NCBI GenBank assembly: GCA_946807835.1
Contig: OX327705.1
Location: forward strand, 12,864,501-12,928,500
Length of the DNA stretch: 64,000 nt
Direction: 5' to 3'
From: Ailanthus altissimus
Taxonomy: Eukaryota; Streptophyta; Magnoliopsida; Sapindales; Simaroubaceae
Numbering within the stretch: the first letter of the stretch is position 1; every line of letters begins with the position of its first letter. The notes under the pieces were generated by a model, which worked only from the letters and a program-made list of their open reading frames with translations, searched no databases and was not told where the DNA came from. Positions 50,506 to 61,025 of the stretch are shown here, in pieces. A program made the translations under genes and the position numbers.

Positions 50506-52464
50506 TTGCAGGCAGTTCTAGTCACCAACACGGTGGGCTTTTTGAGCTAGAATAACAGCCTTTTATGCAACACCGGGTTTAACTCTTAAATCCAAAAATG
50601 GTCAGTGTGTGTTTTTATCTTTTTCTCCAAAAGTATAAGAAATGGAGAATTTGAAGCAATCCACCATTGCTTCAATTGGAAGCATAAAGAAAAATGAAAC
50701 AATTTCATTTTTCCTTTTTTTTTTCTTTCTTCTTTTTTCTCTATTTTGTCTTCTCTTCTTTTCTCTCTCGGTCAAAATAGCTGAGAAACACACAGCCCTC
50801 ATTTTTCATTTCTTTCTCTCTTCACTTTATATATATATATATATATATAATAAAATAATAATATAATATATATAATAATAATATAAAATTAGTAATGGGT
50901 GCCAACTATTTGGCACTCAAATATAATATTAATATTAATATATATAATATATAATAATATAATATTATATAATAATATATTATATAATAAAATAATATAA
51001 TATAAAAATATATTATATAATATAATAAGAGAGATATTTTAATTATTTAACAATTAAATAATCAAAGTGAGAAATGACTATTTTGCTCCCCATAAATAGT
51101 TATCAAGTTTACTTCCTAGTGGATTCCACCAAATTCCACACTTAGATAAACTCAACTGAGGGTCCACAATACGCTACGTGTCATAATATAATTAGTAAAT
51201 AATAATTATTAACTAATTGTTATTTAACACTTAAATACAGATACGCACGCATTCCTGTGGTAATGTTGAATATTGATGGATTAATTCGGCACGCTGCCCC
51301 AGTGCACAACGAGTACACTCCATATTGTGGGACTCCCTAGGCCCTACGCCCGATTCATCAAATGAAACTATTCCATGAGTCCGTGAGCAATGCCCCACGC
51401 ACACGTCACAGATATACAAACTAGCACGTTGAACCATACAAACTGAGGTTACAACACATACGTATAGTCCTTCCGTCATAATATCCTGGATGTACGGGGA
51501 TTAGATTATCACCGTCAAAATCTTCTTGTGCTCATCCATGTCCTATCTCCAGACTTGTATCTCATTGAACAATATGCACAAACTTCTTTGCCATATTGTT
51601 CCACCCTGGCGGAACTCTTTCCCGAGATGATTGCTTATGGCCACAAGACTTTCTGAGATATAGTCTCGAAGCATCTGGATATTTAACTCCATATGTGAGC
51701 TGATTGATCCCATATCTGTACGCACTGAACTCCATAAGCATCGGACCATACCCAGCGACACCCAGCGGTTACACTATGAAAGGTCTGTGACATACGTGAA
51801 ACCAAAATATGATGGATCACTTATAAGCCCACCGTGGCACCTAAGTTAAAGGACCACATATACTACTCAACTCGAGAAGACCCTCTGTTAACGGCTTACA
51901 TTGAGTATCTATCGGAGGCCCTCGTGAGTCTGTCCCATATCCAGTCCTAACTGGATACTCATATGTCAATACGAGCTCCAAGCTCACAGTCGGTTAGGAA
52001 CGACCATCTATACACTATAGGTACGACATATGCTAATCTATATACAAAGGTATCCACCGGTAGACCCGTATCAGTAGAAATAGATCAGGGACAATTATTC
52101 GAGAACATACTTATTCAACTTGCATTTTCTGGCACCTGATTGTAACTATGCAGTTACTAGTATATTCCCAAGTTTATGTCCCATTATAGATAAGGCTCCA
52201 ACTCTTAAATCTACTGAGTATTATAACCAGCTAACACATAACTGTGTTAACATTTAGCAATTATATCTCTCAGCGTGGCTTACTATGAGCCCTTATCTAA
52301 ACCCCTTTAGAACTGATCTGAACTCTTTCAGATCTACAATGTCTGTAACGTTACATGCATAATACCATATAAATGGGTATTAGCGATTTAATGGGAATGT
52401 ACACTTATATAAATACACAAGTATATGTACATTCAGGGATGACACATAAGCACTGACCCTAACA
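50506..52464 (-). repeat. LTR-A nested in Copia-3, 3' end truncated
   Basis: The minus-strand 5' terminus is TGTTAGGGTCAGTGC at 52464, with GTAAG as the adjoining flank. The other end (50506, GCCTGCAA read on the minus strand) stops about 230 bp short of the CCCCAACA terminus seen at 40085. A (TA)n tract at 50828-50849 sits at the TATA position. Frames inside it (51231-51479, 51543-51761 and others) are non-coding LTR sequence. Confidence 0.85.
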
Positions 52465-53252
52465 GTAAGTGCAACATTCGCTCTCTTCTTGTCTTGTGTT
52501 TTCTTCTCTGGATAATCCTTTAGGAAGTGCCCCCATTTCTTGCAGCAATAGACTTTTTAGGAGTTTTGGACTTCGATCTTGAGCCCTTTTTCTTTTCATC
52601 TCTATATGATGGTCTTTCTCTTACAGAAAGACTTTCTACATCGCCCTTGATTTGCTTTCCTAATAACTTTAAGTTTAATGATGATTTCACATCGGTCATC
52701 ATTAAACTTTCTCTGATGTAGAGTAGTGTATTAACAAAACTTTCATAACTTTTGGAGAATGAACTCAGCAGGATAATTATTCTATTTTCATCTTCTATTG
52801 TGATGTTAATAGACTCAAGATCAAGAATGATCTTATTGAAGGCTTCTATATGATCTTTCATCAGCATCCCCTTTGACATGGACAACTGGTACAGCTTATT
52901 CTTTATATGCAAGCTGTTGGCCAACAATTTCTGCATATAAAGGGAGTCAAGCTTCTTCCAAAGACTAATTGTCATCGTCTCACCTGCTACTTCCCTTAAT
53001 ACTTCATCGCTCAATGATAGAACGATTGTGTTGTGATATCTTTCTTGAATGTCCATTCTTTTGACTTTAGCTTTAGATGACTCTAGTGTCTTTTCTTCTT
53101 CACTAGATGGAATTGCAGTCTCTTCTAATGTTAAACCTAACCATTGACTCACTAACAACGCCTTTACCTTTATTTTTCACAGATTAAAGTCATCCGTCCC
53201 ATTGAATTTCTCTGCCTCATACTTGGGTGTAGTCATGCCTGCTTATAACCAA

Positions 53253-53267
53253 ACTCTGATACTAGTT
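53253..53267 (-). promoter_or_regulatory. primer-binding site of Copia-3 (degenerate)
   Basis: Minus strand AACTAGTATCAGAGT directly after the 5' LTR. It aligns with the usual TGGTATCAGAG initiator-tRNA primer site, with one or two changes. Confidence 0.7.
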
Positions 53268-53985
53268 TATTGAAGCGGAAGCATACAAACAAGCAAATAA
53301 CCCAAGTAATAAATTACAAAAATAAGTAATTAAAAAATTAAAAAGAGAAAGGGTAGAAAAAGAACACACAGAATTTATGTGGTTCGGCAACTCGTCTACG
53401 TCCACATCAGATCAAGATCACTATCTTTTTTTTATTAAATCTCAAGGCACTCACAAAGTATGCATTTTACAAGAAAGACTCACAAAGCAAACACTCTCTC
53501 TTACAACTAAGGGGTTTTCTCTGATAAAGAATCACAAAGTATGTTTAATCACAAAGATATCACTAAAATGTCTTATGGTATATTTACAAGCAAATAGAGA
53601 GCTTTTATATAGGCTTTAGGACGTCTTAAGTTTACCTTAATGTGGGAGTCGTATTAGGGAGTCTTAGAACAAGTGGAAGATAAAATATGCCAAATCAAAT
53701 TAGGAAACCTCTTCTCGCACTGGGCACTGCGGCACCCAACTCTTAGCTTTACGACGTTGGGCATTCTTGCCTGGGCACCACAGTGCTAATCATTTGGCGC
53801 TACAGCGTCTAGGTTCTGTTTTGTGCTCTGCAGTGCCCATAACCTGGGGCTGCGATGCCCATACCTAGGCATTGCCAGATGGGTCTTTTACCTCTTTTCG
53901 CATCCATCTTCGATCCTCGCATACCCAACGCACTTGACTTGTTCTCTAAATTATATTTTAATAATTTTTAATTAATATTTTCATA
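53268..53985 (-). repeat. 5' LTR-C of Copia-3
   Basis: A 718-bp LTR homologous to 45832-46503 and to 59462-60187. The terminal dinucleotide next to the primer site is mutated (TA for TG on the plus strand). The TATA module is at 53600-53615 (minus strand AGCCTATATAAAAGCT). Confidence 0.9.
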
Positions 53986-53990
53986 ATAAA

Positions 53991-54249
53991 TTAACATTAA
54001 ATTTTAAATAATTCAAACACTTAATTAGTTTTCCATATAACGCCAAGAATTTTGGTGCTTTTATAAGATGTGACTCTCCAAATTGAAGAATGAACACACA
54101 TCCACAAAAGAAAAGTAATCATATGGTATATAAATATATATGTGGTGTATAAATATAATATGTCAGGTAAATTTATAAATAAATAAATATTGGAAATCAA
54201 ATTTAAAATGCAACGTCATAATTAAAGTTAATAATATTGCCAAATTATT
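53991..54249. other. intergenic, nothing recognised
   Basis: AT-rich spacer between the Copia-3 TSD and the LINE 3' end. Confidence 0.5.
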
Positions 54250-54269
54250 ATTATTACTATTTTCTTTTT

Positions 54270-55237
54270 CAAAAGAAGAATGTTCATTTATTGATCATAC
54301 TCATCAAAGTAAATACAATGACTCATTAAACGTGGCACGGAGGAAAATCATACCTCTTTAATTACATTTGACATAACATATTTAGCAAGAAAATGAGCTG
54401 CCATATTCACACTCCTCCTGACCAAGGCACAAGAAACATCCTTCATACCGTTTAAACAAACTTCAACTAAAATATTGCCTTCAATTGTTTAGAAAGACTT
54501 ATTACTGAGGCAATATAGCACATTGAGACAAGAATATGTTGAAAAACCAACCTCTTATTTCTTCCTAACAATGAAATCAATCCAAGATAGCGCCCATGAG
54601 GTTTTGAATGGGATAAAGCCTAACACCCCCCGGTATTAGGACTAAAAGAGATTGAATATTTGTCCATGTTTATTTGTTGTCCAAAAACTCTTTCATAAGA
54701 AATGACAACATCCTTAACTACAAAATAGTCTAACAAAGTGAATCGGCATAGAACAGACTATCATCTACAAAGAACAGATGGTTCACCCGGGCTCCATTAT
54801 GTTGAACAAGTGAATCTATAAAGTTACCCTCTGTCCTCCGCCACCTGATGTAAATAAGACAGGCCTTCTACACACACTATAAATATACAAGGAGACAGAG
54901 GACATCTTTGTTTCAGACCTCTAGAAGGTTTAAACGAGCCCGTGGTTGTTCCATTGATTACAAATGAGAACTTCAACGTAGACAGACAGTTATTCAAAAT
55001 CCGAATAACCTGATTTAGGAATCCTAGCCTCACAAGTATAAAGAACAAAAGGTTCCACTCCACTCTGTCATATGCCTTGCTTATATCTGGCTTCAACCCC
55101 ATAAAGCCAACTTTTTCATTTACACCCTTGTACAGAGAGTGGAAAAATTCAAACCGCGCAATTAAATTGTTTGAGATCAACCTATTTGTTAAGGAAGCAA
55201 ACAAAGTCCCACATTGAAAAGAAATGGGGAAGATCAT
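54270..55237 (-). pseudogene. LINE ORF2, RT fingers/palm to C-terminus
   Basis: It continues the RT from the Copia-4 insertion point: LTNRLISNNLIARFEF (about 55200), LKPDISKAYDRVEWNLLFFI, the primer-grip region (FVINGTTTGSFKPSRGLKQR, CPLSPCIF), the catalytic FFVDDSLFYADS near 54760 in place of FADD, and a shortened thumb. At 54300-54420 SVNMAAHFLAKYVM and SSVPRLMSH resemble the C-terminal end of a plant LINE RNase H. The part in between is deleted, and stops are present throughout the 3' portion. The enzyme would have copied LINE RNA at the target site. It is inactive here. Confidence 0.8.
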
Positions 55238-55378
55238 AGGTATATAAGGAGTGAACTATATCTCCATTGGTATGAGGCCTTTTGGGTAGAGCCCAATAGC
55301 AAACCCATGAGGGTTTAGGCCCAAAGTGGACAATATCATACCAATGTGGAGATATGTGTGGTTTATGAACTCCTTACA
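55187..55378 (+). repeat. 5' LTR-D of Copia-4 (type unlike the 3' LTR)
   Basis: TGTTAAGGAAGC ... CTCCTTACA, with near-perfect terminal inverted repeats (TGTTAAGG/CCTTACA). It has a TATA box TATATAAGG at 55241 and contains AAAGTCCCACATTGAAAAG. The initiator-tRNA primer site TGGTATTAGAGC follows at 55381-55392. It shows no similarity to LTR-C in sequence or length, and no second LTR-D is seen in the window. Confidence 0.85.
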
Positions 55379-55380
55379 AG

Positions 55381-55392
55381 TGGTATTAGAGC
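55381..55392 (+). promoter_or_regulatory. primer-binding site of Copia-4
   Basis: TGGTATTAGAGC, one base off the usual TGGTATCAGAGC. The next 30 bp align with the corresponding leader of Copia-3. Confidence 0.85.
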
Positions 55393-55409
55393 TTTGGTTT
55401 TAAGCAGAC

Positions 55410-56243
55410 ATGGCCACACCCAAGTATGAGGTAGAGAAATTCAACGGTACGAATGACTTCAATCTGTGGAAGATGAAGGTTAGGGCGTTATTGGTGAGCC
55501 AAAGGCTTGGTTCGGCATTAGAGGAGACTGCAACTCCATCTAGTGATGAAGAGAAAATGTTAGAGTCATCTAGAACTGAGGTAGAAAGAAGGGACATTTA
55601 AGAAAGAGCTCATAGCACAATCATTATGTCATTGAGCGATGAAGTACTAAGGGAAGTAGTAGGTGAAACGACAGCTATAGGTCTTTGGAAGAAGCTTGAC
55701 TCTCTTTATATGAGAAAATCGTTGGCCAACAGATTACATATAAAGAAGAAGCTATATCAGCTATCCATGTCAGAGGGGACGCCGATGAAAGATCATATAG
55801 ACGCCTTCAATAAGATCATCCTTGATCTTGAGTCTATCAACATCAAAATAGAAGAGGAAGATAGAGCAATTATCCTGCTGAGTTCACTCCCCAAGAGCTA
55901 TGAGATTTTTGTTGATACGCTGCTCTACGGCAGAGAGAGTTTAATGACGAGTGATGTGAAATCATCATTAAACTCAAAATTATTAGAAAAGTAGACCGAG
56001 GGCAATGCAGAAAGTCTATCTGTAAGAGGAAGGCCCTCATATAAAGATGGGAAGAAAAATGGCTCAAGGTTAAAGTCTAGGACTCCTAGGAAGTGCTATT
56101 ACTGCAAGAAAGAGGGACACTTTATAAAGGACTGTCCTGAGAAGAGAACACAAGACAAGAAGAAAGCGGATGCTACGCTTGCATATGATGATAGCTCTGA
56201 TAGCGCAGAGACACTCGTCGCTACTGATGGTATGAACTCTGAA
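55410..56243 (+). pseudogene. Copia-4 gag
   Basis: It opens MATPKYEVEKFNGTNDFNLW, the start typical of Tork/Tnt1-type gag. The UBN2/gag domain continues past a stop at 55599 (MSLSDEVLREVVGETTAIGL, MKDHIDAFNKIILDLESINI) and a second stop at about 55994. A perfect zinc knuckle CYYCKKEGHFIKDC lies at 56094-56135. Gag would package the element RNA. The frame is constant up to the protease, so only point stops inactivate it. Confidence 0.9.
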
Positions 56244-59200
56244 CAATGGGTTCTTGATTCTGGTTGTACTTTTTACATGTGCTCGCACAAGTCTTGGTTT
56301 ATAAATTTTCAGCCCATTAGTGGTGGTAAGGTGCTAATGGGTAATGATGTTGCGAGTCAGATGATGAGAATTGCTAGTGTTAAGCTTAGGCTGCATGATG
56401 GGTGAGTGAGAGAGTTGACAGATGTTAGGTATGTTCCTGACTTGAAGAGAAATTTGATCTCACTAGGGACTTTAGACCAGAATGGGTGTTCTATTAGGAT
56501 CGACGAAGGGATTTTAAGAGTTTTGAAAGGTTCCATGGTGGTGATGAGAAGAGAGAAGCGCAAAGGTGTTTATGTGCTTAAGGGTAAAGTCGTGAACGGT
56601 TCTGCACTATTCTCTGTAAATGATGAGAGTATGCAAACTAAGTTGTGGCATCTTAGATTGGCACACCTAGGCGAGAGAAACCTAAATGAGTTATATAGTC
56701 AAAAGGTGTTTGGAGAGGATAAGTTCCAGCCCTTAGAATTTTGTGAGCATTGTGTGCTAGGAAAAGCACATAGAGTGAGGTTCAGTACCAGCGAGCACAA
56801 GGCTAAGGGGACTCTTGACTACATACACTCGGATCTTTGGGGACCAGCTCAGACAGCTACTCGTGGTGGTGCCAGGTATTTTCTCAGCTTGATTGATGAT
56901 TATTCGAGGAAGCTGTGGGTCTATGTGCTGAAGAGTAAGGATCAAGTATTTGATGTGTTCAAGACTTAGGAAGGCTCTTGTTGAGAATCAGACTGGCAAA
57001 AGAGTGAAGAGGTTGAGAACTGACAACGGCCTCGAATTTTGCAACAGTGAGTTTGATGGGTTTTGTGCCAAGCATGGGATCACAAGGCATAGAACGGTAA
57101 GATCAACATCGTAGTAGAATGGGGTAGCTGAGAGGATGAACAAGACCCTACTTGAAAGGGTTAGATGCATGATTACCAATGCAAAGATGTCCAAGACATT
57201 CCGGGGAAAAGCTATAGTGACTACAACTTACTTGATTAATAGAAGTCCTTCCTCAGCAATTGACTTCAAGATGCCAGAAGAGAAATGGTCTGGCAATCCT
57301 TCAAAGTATGACCACCTCAGAATATTTGGTTGCCCTGCCTTTGTACATGTTAAGGAGGGGAAGTTGGAACCTAGAGCTATCAAAGGGGTATTCATAGGAT
57401 ATCCCGAAGGAGTAAAAAGATACAAGGTGTGGTGTAAAGACTTAACACCACCAAGGAGTATCATAAGCCGTGATGTGACGTTCGATGAGATGACGATGCT
57501 GAAAACCTCTCAAGAAGATGAGAAAGAAGAACTTGTGACCAAGGAAGACTCAGCACCCGAGTCAATAGAAGTTGAAGTACGCCTGAAAATGGATCTGATA
57601 TGCCCTCAGATCAACACTTCAACAAGGAGATCCTTGAAGATGAACCAAGAACACCGGCGAGTTCCTCCAAGTCCACCCAAAAGAAGACTATAACTCTTGA
57701 GTTGGAACTTGAAGAGTACCAGCTTGCTAGAGACAGGCTAAGGAGAACGATTAACCCACCAGTCAGGTATGCACAAGCAGACTTAGTTGCTCATACTTTT
57801 AATTCTGCTTACACTCTTGAGTATGATGAGCCTAGGACATATGGTGAGGCTATGAAGAGTGAAAACAAGAAAGAATGGCAGCAGGCCATGAAAGAAGAAA
57901 TTTGTTCTCTTAGAAAGAACAATACTTGGAAGTTGGTGGAGAGACCTCAAAAGAAGTTAGTCGGGTGCAAGTGGGTGTATAAGGTGAAGGAGAGGATACC
58001 GAGGATTGAGCCTATGAGATTCAAGGCTAGGTTAGTAGCACAAGGTTTTACTCAGAGAGAGGGAGTCAATTTTCATGAGATATTCTCTCCAGTTGTCAAG
58101 CACACATCTATTAAGATTTTGTTTGCCATGTGTGCAAACCTTGATTTACATCTAGAGCAGATGGATGTAAAGACAGCTTTTTTACATGGAGAGCTTGAAG
58201 AAACAATATACATGGCACAGCCGTAAGGGTTCGAGAAGCCCAAAAAAAAAGATCATGATTGGTTGCTAAAGAAGTCATTGTACGGGTTAAAGCAATCACC
58301 TAGACAGTGGTATAGGAGATTTGATGAGTTTATGATGGCTTGTAGTTTTAGTAGGAGCAAATATGACCGATGCGTGTACTTCAAGAACATGAGTTGTGGG
58401 ATTATGTATTTCCTTCTATACGTCGATGATATGTTGATCGCATGTAAGAATATGGAAGAAATATAGAAGCTCAAGAAGTAGTTGAGTAGCGAGTTTGAAA
58501 TGAAGGATTTGGGAGCAGCGAAGAGAATTTTGGGTATGGATATTGTGAGGGAAAGAAGAGATGTTATCTTCTTATCCCAACAGCGATATATAGTCAAAAT
58601 TTTGGAGAAGTTTGGTATGTCAAACGCGAAGGCTGTCTCTACTCCTTTGGCCATGCATTTCAGACTTTCAGCAGCACAATCACCGACATCCGATGAGGAG
58701 AAACTGCAGATGAGCAAAGTACCGTATGCAAGTGCTGTGGGGAGCATCATGTATGCAATGGTTTGCACAAGACCAGACATAGCACAGGTTGTAAGTGTGG
58801 TGAGTAGATACATGACGAATCCAGGAAAAGATCACTGGCTTGCAGTAAAGTGGATTCTAAGATATCTCAAGGGAATGTCGAATCACGGGTTAGTGTATAA
58901 GAGGAATGAGGACAGCAATGAAACGGTAAGAGGGTACGTAGACTCAGATTATGCAGGTGATCTTGACAAGAGAAGATCATTAACGGGCTACGTATTCACA
59001 GTGTTTGGGTGTAGTGTGTGTTGAAGATCAGTTCTACAACATGTGGTTGCACTATCTACCACAGAGGCAAAGTACATAGCTGTTGGAGAAGCTATCAAGA
59101 GGCTGTGTGGTTAAAAGGCATATGCGCAGAGGTATTGGCTAGTGAAAATGTGAACACCGGTGTGTATTGTGATAGTCAGAGTGCCATACACCTGAGCAAG

Positions 59201-59392
59201 CATCAAGTGTTCCACGAGAGGTCGAAACACATTGATGTAAGGCTCAATTACATTCGTGAGATTGTCCAAAGTGATGAAGTTAGTCTAACGAAGATAGCGT
59301 CATCTAAAAATCTTGCTGATATGTTGAATAAGCCACTACCCTCGGTTAAGTTCATTCTATGCAAGGACTTAACCAAAGTCACTACTTTGTGA
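56244..59392 (+). pseudogene. Copia-4 pol (protease, integrase, RT, RNase H)
   Basis: Protease active site LDSGCTFYM at about 56255. GAG-pre-integrase/integrase lies at 56406-57450 (LWHLRLAHLGERNLNELYSQ, CVLGKAHRVRF, HSDLWGPA, LRTDNGLEFCN, then S-stop-stop-NGVAERMN where QQNG is expected, FGCPAFVHVKEGKLEPRAIK). RT lies at 57880-58500 (KARLVAQGFTQREGVNFHEI, QMDVKTAFLHGELEETIYMA, FLLYVDDMLI at about 58420). RNase H lies at 58900-59360 (DSDYAGDLDKRRSLTGYVF, ALSTTEAKYIAVGEA, DSQSAIHLSKHQVFHERSKH, ADMLNKPLP). Frame changes occur near 56970, 57580 and 59098, and there are several point stops. Unlike Copia-3, the integrase C-terminus is uninterrupted. Confidence 0.9.
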
Positions 59393-59675
59393 AGGTGACT
59401 GAAGATGCGAAAATGAGAGATCGAGTTACTTTGTGGATGATTTTGAATCAATGAGGGAATTTGTGAGAATATTGATTAAAAATCATCGAAATATGATTTG
59501 GGGTTCAAGCCAAGTGCATAGGGTGTGCACGGATCGAAGACGGACGCGAAAAGAGGCGAAAAACGAAGAAAGGCGCACTAGGTGCGGGCGCCGCGGCTCC
59601 CAGAACAGAACCTGAGCGCTGCAGCGCTGAGCAGAAAGCGCGCCAGGACCGCGACGACGAGAACCCAGCGCCCGC

Positions 59676-59773
59676 GCGCTGGAGACGGGAACAGTGTCCC
59701 GAAATTAGGAAACTTCCTAATTTCGCGCTGGAGACGGGAACAGTGTCCCGAAATTAGGAAACTTCCTAATTTC
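59676..59773 (+). repeat. 49-bp tandem duplication of hairpin motifs in LTR-C
   Basis: Two identical 49-bp units (starting at 59676 and 59725). Each contains GGGAACAGTGTCCC and the inverted repeat GAAATTAGGAA-AC-TTCCTAATTTC. Copia-3 LTRs show only one TTAGGAAACCTCTT-like equivalent. Confidence 0.92.
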
Positions 59774-59842
59774 GTCTCCCACTTACTCCAGGACTCCCTA
59801 ATACGACTCCCACACGTATGGGGTAAACTTAGGACGTTCTAA

Positions 59843-59858
59843 AGCCTATATAAAGGCT
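59843..59858 (+). promoter_or_regulatory. TATA module of LTR-C
   Basis: AGCCTATATAAAGGCT, a TATA box within AGCCT/AGGCT arms. It is identical to the module in LTR-E of Copia-2. Confidence 0.6.
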
Positions 59859-60192
59859 ATCAATTGGCTTGTAAATATAATCTTGACAATCTTTGTGATA
59901 AACAAGAGATTTTAGTAGTTTTTTGTGAGAGAAAATCTCTAGAGTGAAAGAGAGAGTTTTCTTTATGATCTTTCTTGTAAAGGCATATTTTATGAGTGCT
60001 TTGAGATTCATAATAAGAAAAGAGTGTGATCTTGACCCGTCGTGAACGTAAACAAGTTATCGAACCACGTAATTATTTATATATTCTTCTTCTGTCCCTT
60101 TTTGTATTTATTTCTTAATAACTTGTTATACATTATTATATTATTTGAATGAATTATTTTACTTATTTGTAAATGTCCGCTTCAACACTATT

Positions 60193-60601
60193 TGTGAGGA
60201 ACGCAATCTCTTTAAGTATCTGATATAATCTCTGGCAGCACCAACCTCATTCTGTTAGCCACCATATTTGCAACGATTTTCTACAACACATTGCAAAGAT
60301 TAATAGACCGATATTGTTTAATAAAAACCGCCACTGTAAACTTAGGAATCAGCACAACATTTGTCTTATTAATCAACTCAAGGGAAGCATTTTCATTTAA
60401 GACTTGAGACAGAAACTCAAAACATCTGTGCCAACCGTCTCCCAACACTGCTGGTAAAATATAGCATGGTACCCCATTTGGACCCGGAGCTTTATTAAGG
60501 CTCATTGAATACAAGGAATTATGAATTTCTAAGGCATAATACGGTGCCTCAAGCAGCCTTCTTGAAGCATCAGAATTTTGGGGGACATGTCCTGAACACA
60601 C
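60193..60601 (-). pseudogene. LINE ORF2, start of reverse transcriptase
   Basis: Minus strand NSLYSMSLNKAPGPNGVPCY, then LELINKTNVVLIPKF, FIKQYRSINLCNVL and IVANMVANRMRLVLPEIISD. These are the RT0-RT1 blocks of plant L1-type LINEs (family pattern NK-PGPDG, N-T-IVLIPK, YRPISLCNV, A-RL--VLP-IIS--Q). A T in place of C gives a stop just before the Copia-4 insertion. It continues at 55237. Confidence 0.82.
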
Positions 60602-61025
60602 TCCAACATTTGTTCTGCATTCGGTCTAGAAGAGGTGAAGATATTTCGGAAGTGATCACAAATAATTGCTTCAATTCCTTCCTAGAGTTGTACCAAGTAC
60701 TGTTCTCATTGAAGAGGCTATATATCACCTTTTTCTCTCTACTGAGTGATGCCCTGGAATGAAAACTTTTTTGTATTACGGTCCCCCCACTTTAGCCAGT
60801 CTGCACGTGCCCTTTGAAACCAGTACCCGTCCTTTTTAATCAATAACTTATCCACTTCTCTTTCTAGTTTTTTTAGGCGACTCATGTCTACAATTCGGCC
60901 CTGGAACAATGAGTCAATCTGCCCCCGAATTTGCTTGATCTTGCAATGGATAGAGCCGCCATGAGAACGACGTCAGGCCACCAATTCAATAGCACAAATA
61001 TGTAGTTTGTTGATAAGAGAACATT

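Larger units (their letters stand above)
46606..53236 (-). pseudogene. Copia-3 gag-pol polyprotein (Tork/Tnt1-like), interrupted
   Basis: Gag starts at the ATG at 53236 (MTTPKYEAEKFNGTDDFNL), and the next long part is at 53158-52520. After LTR-A the reading resumes in the gag-protease junction. Integrase lies at about 50100-49143, ending AIKG. The Gypsy insert interrupts here and integrase resumes at VFIGYPE. The C-terminal linker, RT (48036-47113: CKCVYKVNEG, FEMKDLGAVKRILGMDIV) and RNase H (47109-46606: DLDKRRLLAGYVF, ALSTTKAEYIAVGE, DSQNSIHLSKHQVFH, ADILTKPLP) complete it. It is the same family as Copia-4. Multiple stops and at least two frame changes make it inactive. Confidence 0.88.
45832..53985 (-). 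mobile_element. Copia-3, full-length Ty1/copia element with nested insertions
   Basis: Minus-strand element bounded by LTR-C copies and a perfect 5-bp TSD ATAAA (45827-45831 and 53986-53990). Inside are gag-pol, a 567-bp Gypsy-derived segment (48576-49142), a duplicated gag-protease junction and a truncated LTR-A (50506-52464). The two LTRs differ at many positions and in length (672 against 718 bp), so it is older than Copia-2. Confidence 0.93.
55187..60187 (+). mobile_element. Copia-4, chimeric copia element with two different LTRs
   Basis: A plus-strand element inserted in the LINE. The 5' end is a 192-bp LTR-D and the 3' end is a 726-bp LTR-C. The internal gag-pol is the same family as Copia-3. 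Perfect TSD CTATT at 55182-55186 and 60188-60192. Removing the element plus one TSD restores the LINE RT reading through AFLTNRLISNNLIARFEF, apart from a nearby 1-nt slip, so the borders are secure. Confidence 0.92.
59462..60187 (+). repeat. 3' LTR-C of Copia-4
   Basis: It starts TGTGAGAATATTGATTAA after a purine-rich ATGAGGGAATT and ends ...GTCCGCTTCAACA at the TSD. It is homologous to both LTRs of Copia-3 and has the GC-rich block of the family at 59575-59690. The TATA module AGCCTATATAAAGGCT is at 59843-59858. Confidence 0.92.

Noticed and set aside
50602..50802. Lys/Arg-rich frame (minus) and Phe-rich frame (plus 50642-50866)
   Set aside because: They arise from the poly-T/TTC-rich and (TA)n stretch of LTR-A.
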